This document shows positions 32,649-42,697 of a stretch of 64,000 nucleotides of DNA, piece by piece. Source of the stretch: Nocardiopsis sp. YSL2. GTDB taxonomy: Bacteria > Actinomycetota > Actinomycetes > Streptosporangiales > Streptosporangiaceae. The notes beneath the pieces are model-generated. The model saw only the letters and a list, made by a program, of their open reading frames with translations. It ran no database searches and had not been told where the DNA came from. The translations under genes and the position numbers were made by a program. The DNA lies in assembly GCF_030555055.1 (NCBI RefSeq), contig NZ_JAMOAO010000001.1, forward strand, positions 4,030,001 to 4,094,000. The letters are read 5' to 3'. Position 1 is the stretch's first letter. Each line of letters begins with the position of its first letter.

Positions 32649-34364
32649 TCAGTCCGTCAGCCCGGGGAGGTCCTCCTCCCAGTACTCGCGCGGGTGGCGC
32701 GCTCCATCGGTGACCGCGCCCCGTTCGGCCTCGGCCCGGCGCAGTTGCACACGGCGGATCTTACCCGAGACCGTCTTGGGCAGGTCCGCGAACTCCAGGC
32801 GTCTGACGCGCTTGTAGGGCGAGAGGCGTTCGCGGGCGTGGGAGAGGATCGCGCGCGCGGTGGCGGCGTCGGGCGCCACCCCGTCGGCGAGGGCGACGTA
32901 GGCCTTGGCGACCGACAGTCGCAGCGGGTCCGGCGAGGGGACCACCGCTGCCTCGGCGACATATTCGTGTTCGACGAGGACGCTTTCGAGTTCGAATGGT
33001 GAGATGCGGTAATCGGAGGCTTTGAAGACGTCATCGGTGCGGCCGATATAGCGCATGTTCCCGGTGGAATCCCGGCCGGCGATGTCACCGGTGAGGTACA
33101 GGTGTCGGCGGACCCTTCCGCCGGCGTCGTCGGAGTCGGCGTAGCCCCGCATCACGCCGACGGGTTCGTCGGTCATGTCCACGCCGATCTGCCCGGTGTC
33201 GGCGGGCTCCCCGGTGACCGGATCCACGATGACGATGTCGTAGCCGGGCAGTGGACGGCCCACGGAGCCAGGCACCACGGGCCGCCCGGGACCGTTGCCG
33301 ACGAGCATGGTGGTCTCGGTCTGCCCGAAGCCGTCGCGGACGGTGATGCCCCAGGCCTCGCGGACCCGGTCCACGACCTCGGCGTTGAGCGGCTCGCCCG
33401 CGGCCAGGGCCTCGCGCAGCCCCACCCGCCACGACGCCAGGTCGGTCTGCAGGAGCATCCGCCACACCGTGGGCGGCGCGCACAGGGTGTCGACGCCCCG
33501 GCGCACCACCTCGTCGAGCAGCCGTTCGGGGTCGAAGCGGGCCTGGTCCAGAGCCAGCACCGTCGCCTCGGCGTTCCAGGGGGCGAACACGCTGCTGTAG
33601 GCGTGCTTGGCCCATCCGGGCTGGGACACGTTCAGGTGGATGTCGCCTGGGCGCACACCGAGCCAGTACATGGTCGACAGGTGGCCGACGGGATAGGAGC
33701 TCTGGGTGTGGGTGACCATCTTGGGGCGGGCGGTGGTCCCCGACGTGAAGTACAGCAGCAGGGGGTCGTCCGGCGTGGTGGCGTGGGGCTGGGCGAAGTC
33801 CAGTCCGGCGTGTTCGGAGTCGGCGTAGTTGAGCCAGCCTTCCATGTACCCGGCGCAGATGCGCGTCCAGTGGCCGCGCAGGTCGGCGAACTTCCCGGTC
33901 TCCTCGACGCCGCAGACCACGTGCTGGACGTCGCCGCGTTCCAGGCGGTCCACCAGGTCGCCCTCGGACAGGATCGGCGCGGTGGGGGCGACCACGGCGC
34001 CGAGCTTGATGGCGGCCAGCATGGTCTCCCACAGCTCCACCTGGTTGCCCAGCATCAGCATGATCCGGTCGCCGGGGTGCACGCCCTGCCCGATCAGCCA
34101 GTTCGCCACCTGGTTGGAGCGCTCGGACAGGTGGCGGTAGGTGTACTTGGTGTCCGTGCCGTCCTCGGTGACGACCCAGAGGGCGGTCCGGTCCGGGCGT
34201 GTCCGCGCGACGGCGTCGAAGTGGTCCAGGGCCCAGTTGAAATGCTCCGACCGGGGCCAGGTGAACTCTCGGTGCGCCTTCTCCTGGTCCGTGCGGTGCT
34301 CCAGGAGCAGATCCCGCGCGGCCCGGAACTCCGCCGCACCCGCGGCGGCCTTCTCTTTCGACAT
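32649..34364 (-). CDS. AMP-forming acyl-CoA synthetase (medium-chain/benzoate-CoA ligase-like)
   Basis: The 571-residue enzyme activates a carboxylic acid to its CoA thioester through an acyl adenylate. Core motifs are the P-loop YFTSGTTARPKMVTHT, DGFGQTETTMLVG, the ATP-ribose Asp in LYLTGDIAGRD, GRTDDVFKASDYRISPFELE and the catalytic Lys in LPKTVSGKIRR. The arrangement (N-terminal HFNWALDHFD, WLNYADSEH) resembles the acetyl/medium-chain ACSM subgroup, whose substrates include butyrate to octanoate or aromatic acids. The exact acid cannot be inferred. It stands alone between DAHP synthase and DUF4429. Confidence 0.92.
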   Translation of the reverse strand: MSKEKAAAGAAEFRAARDLLLEHRTDQEKAHREFTWPRSEHFNWALDHFDAVARTRPDRTALWVVTEDGTDTKYTYRHLSERSNQVANWLIGQGVHPGDRIMLMLGNQVELWETMLAAIKLGAVVAPTAPILSEGDLVDRLERGDVQHVVCGVEETGKFADLRGHWTRICAGYMEGWLNYADSEHAGLDFAQPHATTPDDPLLLYFTSGTTARPKMVTHTQSSYPVGHLSTMYWLGVRPGDIHLNVSQPGWAKHAYSSVFAPWNAEATVLALDQARFDPERLLDEVVRRGVDTLCAPPTVWRMLLQTDLASWRVGLREALAAGEPLNAEVVDRVREAWGITVRDGFGQTETTMLVGNGPGRPVVPGSVGRPLPGYDIVIVDPVTGEPADTGQIGVDMTDEPVGVMRGYADSDDAGGRVRRHLYLTGDIAGRDSTGNMRYIGRTDDVFKASDYRISPFELESVLVEHEYVAEAAVVPSPDPLRLSVAKAYVALADGVAPDAATARAILSHARERLSPYKRVRRLEFADLPKTVSGKIRRVQLRRAEAERGAVTDGARHPREYWEEDLPGLTD

Positions 34365-34519
34365 CGCTGGCGACCTCCGCTTCGGGACGGCACGGCGACC
34401 GCACCGTCCACGGGTCCGCCCTGGTGGGGCGGGTGGGGTGTGCTCTGCGAGTCCTACCCGCGCGGGGCGGCTCCGACGCTTCCACCCCCGAGGGCCGCGC
34501 GGCTCTAGGATTGGACGCT

Positions 34520-35410
34520 ATGGAGGAACTGCGCGGACACCACGGGACCTGGCGGCTCGACGACGAGACGGTGCGCATCCGTTTCGATTCCGGCCGCAAG
34601 GTGCCGACGCTGTTCAAGTCACTGGGCAGCTGCGCGGTTCCGCTGGCGGCCGTCACCGACGTCGAGTTCGACCAGGGCGACCGAAAGCGCGGTTGGCGCC
34701 TGCGGGTGCGGCTGGCCGACGGTACCGACCCCTATGCGCAGTTGGGCGGCCCCGGCAGCGAGGCGCCGACACCGCTGGTGCTGACCGGCCCGCACGACAG
34801 GGAACTCCTCGCCGAGTACTTCTCCGACCAACTCGCCTCGGCGTCCCGGTACGCCCGCGAGCTGGCGGACCGCCCCCCGGACTCGGTCGAGGTCGCCCGG
34901 GGGCTGGTCGCCCGGCCGCCCGTGCAGGTGCGCACGGCCGAGGGCTCGGCCTCCTTCGACGGCACGCGTGTGCGGCTGCAGTGGGACGGTTGGCTCTCCA
35001 GCACCGCCAAGGAGCGGGAGAAGTCGCGTGAGTACCGGCTGTCGGAGATCGAGTCGGCCACCTGGTACCCGCCGGTGGACGTCACGGAGGGGTACCTGCG
35101 CATCGTGCTGCGCGGCGTGACGATCCCCGAGGCGACGGAGCTGGAGAACGACTTCTTCACCCTGGCCTCCCACGGCACGAAGGGCAGTGAGGAGACGCTG
35201 CTGATGGCGGCGACCCTGAACGCCTACACCGCGCCCGCCGACGCGGCCGCGGAGGAGACCGCCCCGGCGCTGTCCGCGGCCCCCGGCGTCAGCGCGGAGG
35301 AGGAGTCCGTCTTCGCCAAGATCCGCGAGCTGGGACGCCTGCACGCCGAGGGCCTGCTCACCGACGAGGAGTTCAGCGCCAAGAAGGCCGAACTCCTGGA
35401 CCGCCTCTGA
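34520..35410 (+). CDS. DUF4429 domain protein with C-terminal SHOCT motif
   Basis: The 296-residue protein has two PH-like DUF4429 repeats. The first spans about residues 1-120 (GTWRLDDETVRIRFDSGRKV) and the second 130-235 (ASFDGTRVRLQWDGW, ending LRIVLRGVTIPEATELENDF). A short C-terminal SHOCT helix pair (FAKIRELGRLHAEGLLTDEE) follows after an Ala/Glu-rich linker. SHOCT motifs are oligomerisation or membrane-targeting helices. The function of DUF4429 is unknown, but the PH-like fold suggests a lipid- or protein-binding role. ATG 34520 lies close to a TAGGAT -10-like box, suggesting leaderless transcription. Confidence 0.88.
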   Translation: MEELRGHHGTWRLDDETVRIRFDSGRKVPTLFKSLGSCAVPLAAVTDVEFDQGDRKRGWRLRVRLADGTDPYAQLGGPGSEAPTPLVLTGPHDRELLAEYFSDQLASASRYARELADRPPDSVEVARGLVARPPVQVRTAEGSASFDGTRVRLQWDGWLSSTAKEREKSREYRLSEIESATWYPPVDVTEGYLRIVLRGVTIPEATELENDFFTLASHGTKGSEETLLMAATLNAYTAPADAAAEETAPALSAAPGVSAEEESVFAKIRELGRLHAEGLLTDEEFSAKKAELLDRL

Positions 35411-36493
<1,083 letters not shown>

Positions 36494-36498
36494 CCGCA

Positions 36499-36528
36499 CC
36501 CGGGGGCGCGCCGCGGCGCGCCCCCGGG
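36499..36528. terminator. bidirectional terminator
   Basis: CCCGGGGGCGCGCC (36499-36512) and GGCGCGCCCCCGGG (36515-36528) form a 30-bp palindrome with only two central bases unpaired. It sits between the convergent ends of pip and the membrane protein gene. Confidence 0.85.
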
Positions 36529-36544
36529 CGGTGTTGCGGCGGTG

Positions 36545-38818
36545 TCACCACTCGACGTAGTCGCGGACACCGCAGTCGAGGCCGCTGACGTCGTTGAACA
36601 GGCCCAGTTCGGCGAGCTGTTGCCGCCCCTGGACCCGGGAGAGGTTCCAGGCGGCCACTCCGCGGCCGTCGGGGTCCTCCAACCGGTCGCGCAGCCCCAC
36701 CAGGGCGCAGTCGCGTTCGTGCTCGGGCAGTCCCATCAGTCCGGGGACCGCGTCGGCGGACAGGTCGCTCAGGTACCAGGTGTCCACGGCGGCCAGGTCG
36801 AGGTCGTGGTGGCTCTCCGCGATGCGCAGGTCGGGATTGGCGTAGGCGAACACGGCCAGTGCCACAGCGCCGAAGGCGACGGTCACCCGGGGCAGCCAGG
36901 CGGCCGAGCGCCCCAGGGTGTTGCAGATCCCGGCGACGATGACCAGGCCGAACACGCCCGCGCTCCACAGGATCCACGCCTCGGCGCTGACACGCAGGCG
37001 GGTCAGGCCGAAGGTGTCGATGTAGAGCTGCAGCCGCATCATCGCGGAGGCGAGGATGACCAGGGTGAGTACGCACAGCAGCCCCAGCAGGGCGTTGCGC
37101 AGGGTCCGCGTCGAGGCGATCCGCGAGGGCAGCAGCCGGACCGCGACCGCGATGACGCCCAGGACCAGCACGCTCACCACCACGAGCTGGAAGAAGCCCT
37201 GTCGCGCGTACTCGGCGTAGATGACTCCGGAGACCCGCTGAACGTAGTCGTCCCCGCCGAACATCACCGCGGCCTGTACACCGACGAAGGCGACGAACAG
37301 GGCGATCAGGGCGGTGAGGGGGACGGTCCAGACCCACACCGGCCAGAGCGGGTCGGGGGCGGGTGCGGCCGGGCGGGGCCGCGGACGGCGGTGGTGACGG
37401 CGGGCGGTCAGGACGGCCGCGCCGGTGAGGAGGATGGTCACGAGCATGCCGACCAGGCGCAGGAGGCCCGAGCCCGTTCCGACGGAGGTGAACATCTGCC
37501 CGAGATAGGCGGCGAACACGGGGTCGGCCAGGGCGAACAGCAGCCCGAAGACCAGCAGGAGGCCGACGGTGACCATCGAGGTGAGGACGATCGGCAGGGC
37601 GAGCCCGGAGGTGCGCTTCGTCTTCATGGGGCTGAGCAGGAACCGCGGAGTGGCGGGCAGGTTGCGGAGCAGTGCGAAGGCGCCGGTCGCCACGCCGACG
37701 GCGCTCTGCCGTGCGGCGGGGTTGCGGGTGGCGAACGCCATCGAGGCGAGGAGGAAGGCGCCCGTGAGCGTCCACACGAGGACCCAGCCCGCGTCCCGCA
37801 GGGCCGCGGTGGCCAGCAGGACGGTCGCCAGGACGCCGAAGAGCGCCGACCAGGTGTAGGCGTACCGGTCGGGCCGCGCGGGCGCGGCGGGCGTCGGATC
37901 GTACGGGGGCCGGTGTCCAGGACCGGTGGAGGCCCACTGGGCGTGGTCGGGGTGGAACCGGTCGGCGTTGACCGGGTGGGCGTGCTCAGGGCGCGCGTAG
38001 CCGGGGTGGGCGTAGCCGGTGTGCGCCGGGCCCGTCCACCCGGGGTGCTGCGGGTGGGCCGGCCCGCCGTAGCCGTGCCAGGCGGGTGCGGCGAGGCCCG
38101 GGTGGCTGCGGTCGGGGTGGCCGGGGCCCTGTGGGGTGGACGCGGCGTACTGCGGCGCGGGCTGCGGGCCGCTCCACGACGGTCCTGAGGCCTCGGGGCC
38201 CGCGGCGGCTCCGTGGTCCTCGGGGCGGGTGTCGTCGGCCGGTGCGTCGTCCTCGGTGGCGCCCTCGTCCTCCGGGGAGGCGTCGTCGGTCTCGGACGTG
38301 CCGGGAGTCCCGCCCCGTTCTTCGGGCTCATCCGGCTCACCCGGCTCACCCGGCTCATCCGGCTCACCCGGCTCATCCGGCCCTGCCGAGCCGACCGTCT
38401 CGCCCGGTTCCTCCGGCGCCTCGGCAGCGGGCACCCCGCCCGGATCACCGACGCCAGGGACCCCGTCCTCGAAGGCCTCCGGCGCGACACCGCTCTCCGG
38501 GATGGCCGGGCGCACCATGAGGGCGGCCAGGGCGGTCAGGCCCGCGACCATACCGGTGATCACCAGGCCGAGCCCGGGACGGTTCAGCGTCGCCAGGAAC
38601 GCCGCCACCACGCCGACGCCCACCACCGCCATCGGGAGCCACACGGGGGCGTGGGGGAGGGGCACTCTCGGTGGCCGGGGCCGGTCGTAGGGCGCGGGTG
38701 GCCCGGCCCACCCAGGGTGGATCGGGCGCCCGTAGGCGTCGTATCCCGTCCCGTCGTGGGGTCTGGCGTACCCCTGTCCGGGGTCCTGCCGTCCTGTGCT
38801 GTCGTCAGTAGCGGTCAC
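36545..38818 (-). CDS. large polytopic membrane protein, DUF4153/DUF4173-like
   Basis: The 757-residue protein has a proline-rich N-terminal region, two early membrane helices (WLPMAVVGVGVVAAFLATLN and GLVITGMVAGLTALAALMV), a long disordered segment and then about ten membrane helices from residue 310 onward. The motif YAEYARQGFFQLVVVSVLVL is the best clue: YARQGFFEL-type sequences mark DUF4153/DUF4173 proteins, whose function is unknown. The disordered part is built from Pro-Gly-Glu and Asp-Glu-Pro repeats encoded by a 9-bp tandem unit (about 38325-38385), followed by a His/Gly/Tyr-rich stretch. A C-terminal soluble tail ends LDCGVRDYVEW. It is monocistronic. Confidence 0.8.
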   Translation of the reverse strand: MTATDDSTGRQDPGQGYARPHDGTGYDAYGRPIHPGWAGPPAPYDRPRPPRVPLPHAPVWLPMAVVGVGVVAAFLATLNRPGLGLVITGMVAGLTALAALMVRPAIPESGVAPEAFEDGVPGVGDPGGVPAAEAPEEPGETVGSAGPDEPGEPDEPGEPGEPDEPEERGGTPGTSETDDASPEDEGATEDDAPADDTRPEDHGAAAGPEASGPSWSGPQPAPQYAASTPQGPGHPDRSHPGLAAPAWHGYGGPAHPQHPGWTGPAHTGYAHPGYARPEHAHPVNADRFHPDHAQWASTGPGHRPPYDPTPAAPARPDRYAYTWSALFGVLATVLLATAALRDAGWVLVWTLTGAFLLASMAFATRNPAARQSAVGVATGAFALLRNLPATPRFLLSPMKTKRTSGLALPIVLTSMVTVGLLLVFGLLFALADPVFAAYLGQMFTSVGTGSGLLRLVGMLVTILLTGAAVLTARRHHRRPRPRPAAPAPDPLWPVWVWTVPLTALIALFVAFVGVQAAVMFGGDDYVQRVSGVIYAEYARQGFFQLVVVSVLVLGVIAVAVRLLPSRIASTRTLRNALLGLLCVLTLVILASAMMRLQLYIDTFGLTRLRVSAEAWILWSAGVFGLVIVAGICNTLGRSAAWLPRVTVAFGAVALAVFAYANPDLRIAESHHDLDLAAVDTWYLSDLSADAVPGLMGLPEHERDCALVGLRDRLEDPDGRGVAAWNLSRVQGRQQLAELGLFNDVSGLDCGVRDYVEW

Positions 38819-38976
38819 GTGGTCCTCTCCTCGGACGGCGGCCGCCCGCCGTCGTCTACTGCAGTTAAGACCGGAACCGGCCGCAATCGGTTCACAGAAC
38901 GCCGGTGCCGTTCGTCGCGGGCCCTGGCGCGCTAGGGTCGAACGGCCGACAGAGTCCGCGCGAGGAGTGGAGAACC

Positions 38977-39168
38977 ATGCGAGTCAAGGTCGACTTCGAC
39001 GAGTGCGAGAGCAACGCCCTGTGCATGGGGGTCGCGCCCGAGGTCTTCGAGGTCCGTGACGACGACTTCCTCTACCTGCTGACCGAGGAACCCCCGGCCG
39101 AGCTGCACGAGCGGGTACGCGAGGCGGAGCGGCTCTGCCCCAAGCGCGCCATCACCGTGCGGGACTGA
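38977..39168 (+). CDS. [3Fe-4S] ferredoxin
   Basis: A 63-residue ferredoxin of the type that passes electrons to cytochromes P450 in actinomycetes. Cysteines are arranged C-x5-C (DECESNALCMGVAPEVF) and a distant CPKRAI, with the second ligand position of a 4Fe cluster missing, which indicates a 3Fe-4S cluster. ATG 38977 follows GAGGAGTGGAGAACC. The coding sequence overlaps the convergent ferredoxin reductase by 17 bp, an arrangement suggesting a functional pair. No P450 is in the window. Confidence 0.93.
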   Translation: MRVKVDFDECESNALCMGVAPEVFEVRDDDFLYLLTEEPPAELHERVREAERLCPKRAITVRD

Positions 39169-40420
39169 CGCCCGCCGCTTCCAGCGCCTCGTCCCATGTC
39201 GTGGGCTTCTCCAACAGCCCCCGGTAGCGCATGGTGCGGGGCGTGGACCGCAGCCCCAGCACGCCCGTGAGCATGCCGCCGCGACCCAGGAAGGCCACGA
39301 ACTTTCGGTCCTCCGGTGCACCGTGCACGAAGGCGACCTCATCGGCCGGGGCACCCTGTCCCAGCAGCTGGATCTTCTTCTTGTATTGGTCCGACCAGAA
39401 GTAGGGCACCGGGGTGAAGGGCACGCGCCCCTGCCCGGCGAGCAGGTTGTGCGCGGCCGCCGTGCCCTGCTCGCTCGCGTTGGTCCAGTGCTCCAGCCGG
39501 ATCCGCCCGCCGAAGCGCGGGTGCGGCCAGTTCGCGAGGTCGCCGACCGCGTACACGCCGGGCACGGAGGTCTCCGAGTGCTCATCGCAGCGCACGGCGC
39601 CGTCGCCCAGCAGTTCGACCCCGGACCCGCGCAACCACTCGGTGTTCAGCCGCACGCCCAGGCCCGCCACCACCAGCGACGCCTCGATCGCGGTGCCGTC
39701 GGCCAACCGGACCCGCTCCACCCGGTCGCCGCCCTCGAAACCGGCCACGCCGACGCCCAGGCGCACGTCCACGCCGTTCTCCCGGTGCAGTTCGGTGAAC
39801 ACACCGCCGATCCGGGGGTCGATCGCCCGCGTCAGCGGGGTCGGCGCGGCTTCGATCAGCGTGACGTCCATGCCCACCGCGCGGGCGCTCGCGGCCACCT
39901 CCGCGCCGACGAACCCGGCTCCGACCACCACCACGTGGCCCGAGGAGTCGAACTCCGCTCGTACCGCCTCGGCGTCGTCGAGCGTGCGCAGCACGTGCAC
40001 GCCCGCGAGGCCGGTGTCGGGGCGCCGCGCACGGGCGCCGGTCGCGATGATCAGCCCGTCGTAGCGCAGGGGCGCCGTACGGCCGTCGGGCCCGGTGACG
40101 GCCACCTCGCGGGCGGCGGGGTCCAGGCCCACGGCCCGCGTGCCCGGCCGGAAGTCCAGCTCCAGGCCGGCCACCTCCGCGTCGTCGAGCAGGCGGAGCG
40201 AGCGGTGGCCCACCAGCCAGCCGGGATCGCCGCCGGAGGGCTCCATGCCGATCCCGGTGAGGACCTCTTTGGACAGCGGCGGTCGTGAGTAGGGCGCGTG
40301 CGGTTCCGCTCCGACGAGCGTCACCCGCCCCTCGAACCCCTTCCGGCGCAGCGCCTCGGCCGCGTGCAGACCGGCCATGCCGGCACCGGCGATCACGACG
40401 TCCTTCAGGGTGGACGGCAC
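39152..40420 (-). CDS. NAD(P)H-dependent FAD ferredoxin reductase
   Basis: A 422-residue flavoprotein of the rubredoxin/putidaredoxin reductase group. The FAD fingerprint is VVIAGAGMAGLHAAEALRRK, the NAD(P) site GHVVVVGAGFVGAEVAASAR, and the second FAD motif GVYAVGDLANWPHP. A C-terminal reductase domain carries LEHWTNASEQGTAAAHNLL. It should reduce the small ferredoxin encoded on the opposite strand, with which it overlaps at the 3' ends. The acceptor oxygenase is not encoded nearby. Confidence 0.93.
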   Translation of the reverse strand: MPSTLKDVVIAGAGMAGLHAAEALRRKGFEGRVTLVGAEPHAPYSRPPLSKEVLTGIGMEPSGGDPGWLVGHRSLRLLDDAEVAGLELDFRPGTRAVGLDPAAREVAVTGPDGRTAPLRYDGLIIATGARARRPDTGLAGVHVLRTLDDAEAVRAEFDSSGHVVVVGAGFVGAEVAASARAVGMDVTLIEAAPTPLTRAIDPRIGGVFTELHRENGVDVRLGVGVAGFEGGDRVERVRLADGTAIEASLVVAGLGVRLNTEWLRGSGVELLGDGAVRCDEHSETSVPGVYAVGDLANWPHPRFGGRIRLEHWTNASEQGTAAAHNLLAGQGRVPFTPVPYFWSDQYKKKIQLLGQGAPADEVAFVHGAPEDRKFVAFLGRGGMLTGVLGLRSTPRTMRYRGLLEKPTTWDEALEAAGVSPAR

Positions 40421-40492
40421 CGTGCACTCCCTTCGCTCGTGGATTCGGGGATGGGCCCGGACCCGGATCTCGGGTCGTTCCCCGTGGGCTCC

Positions 40493-41455
40493 CTAGACCG
40501 GCCGGACCTCGCCCACGGGGGCGCCACCGCCGAGGACGTCGACGCGCAGCCGGTCCTGGACGGGGGACACGTCCACTCCGAGGGTCCGCAAAGCGTCGAG
40601 CGCGACCAGCGTACGCGCCCGCTCCTGGGCGTCGCCATCGCTGATCTTGACCGCGACGGTCTCGCCGGTGGCGGCGCCGAGCAGCAGGACGCCGTCCGCG
40701 CCGATCTTGGAGACCAGGCCCGGCATCCGGGTCATCAGTTCGGTGTCGGTCCGGTCGGTACCCGACACGTACTCGGGGTGCGAGCTCATGGCGTCGACGA
40801 CGGCGCGCTCGTGGCCGCCGGGGGGCGCCGTGCGCATCCGCCACAGCCCGCGCGCCAGCCCGGCCAGGGAGACGGCCAGCTGGGGTGCTCCGCAGCCGTC
40901 CACGGCGGTGTGCGCGACCGGTTCCTCGCACACGTCCTCGATCGTCTCGCGGACGAGCACCTGGAGGGGGTGGGCGGGATCGAGGTAGTCCTCGGTGCTC
41001 CAGCCGCGGTGCGCACAGGCCGCCAGCATGCCGGCGTGCTTGCCGGAGCAGTTCATCAGCAGGCGCTCGGGCTCGCGCCCCGCACGGAGGAAGGCCAGCC
41101 TCGCGTCCTTGCCGCCGGGGACGTCGGCCGGGCACCGCAGGGCGTCGGGGGTGAGCCCGGCGGCGGCGAGGATGCGCTCGGCCTGGGCGGCGTGGATGTC
41201 CTCGCCGCCGTGGCTGCCCGCGGCGATCGCCAGGGACGGGCCCTCCAGGGGAGCGCCGGCGCGGAGCATGGCCAGCGCCTGGAAGGGCTTGGCCGCCGAG
41301 CGCGGGAACATCGGCTGGTGGACGGGGCCGCGCGCGTGGGTGATGCGGCCGGACGCGGACAGGCCGACGACCGCCCCGTAGTGGACGCTCTCGCGCATCC
41401 CCGACCGGATGACCTCCGCCAGGGGGACGTACTCGGGAAGGGCGGTCTGGGTCAT
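40493..41455 (-). CDS. asparaginase, PF06089-type (AsnII family)
   Basis: The 320-residue protein belongs to the Rhizobium-type asparaginase family, unrelated in sequence to the E. coli enzymes. Family hallmarks visible are PRSAAKPFQALAMLRAG with the Ser-Lys pair used in catalysis, MNCSGKHAGMLAACAHRGW and VDGCGAPQLAVSLAGLARG. ATG 41453-41455 is preceded by GAGGAGAGC, which decides the start over the ATG 60 bp upstream. It hydrolyses asparagine to aspartate and ammonia in the cytosol. It is divergent from the exonuclease gene. Confidence 0.93.
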   Translation of the reverse strand: MTQTALPEYVPLAEVIRSGMRESVHYGAVVGLSASGRITHARGPVHQPMFPRSAAKPFQALAMLRAGAPLEGPSLAIAAGSHGGEDIHAAQAERILAAAGLTPDALRCPADVPGGKDARLAFLRAGREPERLLMNCSGKHAGMLAACAHRGWSTEDYLDPAHPLQVLVRETIEDVCEEPVAHTAVDGCGAPQLAVSLAGLARGLWRMRTAPPGGHERAVVDAMSSHPEYVSGTDRTDTELMTRMPGLVSKIGADGVLLLGAATGETVAVKISDGDAQERARTLVALDALRTLGVDVSPVQDRLRVDVLGGGAPVGEVRPV

Positions 41456-41649
41456 GCGGGCTCTCCTCGCCGTTGAGGTCGTTCTGTGCGGGGGTGTCCG
41501 TTGAGGGGCGGACACGCGTAAGAACGTTACATAACGACCTGTTCTTCCGGGCGGGAGCCGTGTCGGGAACGGGGAGTAGGGTCGATGCGGACGCCCGGCA
41601 GGCGCTGGATGCGCTGGTGGGACGGATGAGACGGGAAGTAGGACACACG

Positions 41650-42552
41650 ATGGGAACGCTGCGGATGGGCGCGCTGACCCGACGCCGGGTCGGCATGCGG
41701 GCGGCGGACCTGGAGTACGCGGTGCTCGACACCGAGACCACGGGCCTGGAACCGCGCACGGGGGCCCGGATCGTCGAGGTCGCCGTCGTGCGGGTGCGCG
41801 GCGACGGGAAGGTGGTCGAGGAGTTCAGCACGCTCGTCGATCCGCGTGCCGAGGTCCGGGGACAGGAGTTCCACGGCATCGGGGACAGCGACACGGTGGG
41901 TGCGCCGACGGTGGCGCAGTTGGCGCCGCGCCTGGCGCGACTGCTGTCCGGAGCCGTCGTGGTCAGCCACAACCTGGACTTCGAGCAGCGCTTCCTGGCC
42001 GCGGAACTGGTGCCGGCCGGGCTGCCCGCGGGTCAGTCCGGACTGTGCACGCTTCGGGCGCTGCGTTCGCAGCTCAGCCTGGACCGCTACTCGCTGCCGA
42101 AGGCGTCCTACCAGCTGAGCGGGGACTGGCCGACCGGCCAGCACACCGCGCTGGGCGACGCGCGGGCCTGCGCGAAGCTGCTCGTGGAGATGATCGCCAA
42201 CGCCCCGGGCGAGCTGCGCTACGCCGGGCCCGCGCCGCGGCTGCTACCGATCCCCTCCGATCCGGCGGCCGGGCCCACACGCTGGAAGCCGCGCACGGCG
42301 CCGCCGCCCGGCGGGCTCGAACCGCTGCGCGCGTGGCGTGCCCGCTGGCGCGCGCTGGAACTCGACCCCTTGCTGTGCGGTGGCTCGTTCGGCACCACCG
42401 ACCGGGCGATCGCGGAGCTGGCCGCCCAGCGGGACACGCGCCTGCGCGAGCGTGTGGCGACCGCCGCCGCGGTGACGGGCGGCATCGCCGCCACGGTCGC
42501 GGGCGGCCTCCTCGCGAGGCTCGGCAAAAACTGGGCCGTAGGCCTCCGTTGA
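41650..42552 (+). CDS. DEDDh-type 3'-5' exonuclease (DnaQ-like)
   Basis: A 300-residue protein with an RNase T/DnaQ-like exonuclease domain at about residues 20-185. The catalytic residues are DTETTG (Exo I), SHNLDFE (Exo II) and HTALGDA (Exo III with the His of the DEDDh type). The C-terminal third is Pro/Arg-rich with no recognised domain. ATG 41650 follows GTAGGACACACG; ATG 41626 is an alternative. The last six codons (WAVGLR) and the TGA stop are supplied by a copy of the dispersed 24-bp repeat, so the original C-terminus may have been replaced. It likely acts in DNA or RNA end processing outside the replicative polymerase. Confidence 0.9.
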   Translation: MGTLRMGALTRRRVGMRAADLEYAVLDTETTGLEPRTGARIVEVAVVRVRGDGKVVEEFSTLVDPRAEVRGQEFHGIGDSDTVGAPTVAQLAPRLARLLSGAVVVSHNLDFEQRFLAAELVPAGLPAGQSGLCTLRALRSQLSLDRYSLPKASYQLSGDWPTGQHTALGDARACAKLLVEMIANAPGELRYAGPAPRLLPIPSDPAAGPTRWKPRTAPPPGGLEPLRAWRARWRALELDPLLCGGSFGTTDRAIAELAAQRDTRLRERVATAAAVTGGIAATVAGGLLARLGKNWAVGLR

Positions 42553-42675
42553 GGGCGGTAGCCCGGCCCGGCGCGAAGCGCCCCTCTGGGCGTTGGCGGG
42601 TGGCGGGTGGGATGGGCCGTAGGCCTCCGTTGAGGGCGGTGGCCCGGCTCGGCGCGTAGCGCCCCTCGGGTGGGC
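42531..42675 (+). repeat. two tandem copies of an extended 24-bp-repeat unit
   Basis: Two units of about 64 bp (42531-42594 and 42612-42675), 81 bp apart, are close to identical. Each contains the core GCCGTAGGCCTCCGTTGAGG, then GGCGGT, GCCCGGC and a GGCGC/GCGCC mini-hairpin followed by CCCCTC. The first unit overlaps the end of the exonuclease gene; the second is intergenic. These are copies 2 and 3 of the dispersed repeat. Confidence 0.85.
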
Positions 42676-42697
42676 CGCCGCCTGCGTGCCCGAGGGC

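Noticed and set aside
41471..41512. CCGTTGAGG and TCCGTTGAGGGGCGG upstream of the asparaginase gene considered as another copy of the 24-bp repeat.
   Set aside because: Only about half of the core matches, and the second block is part of a local GTCCG/CGGAC hairpin.
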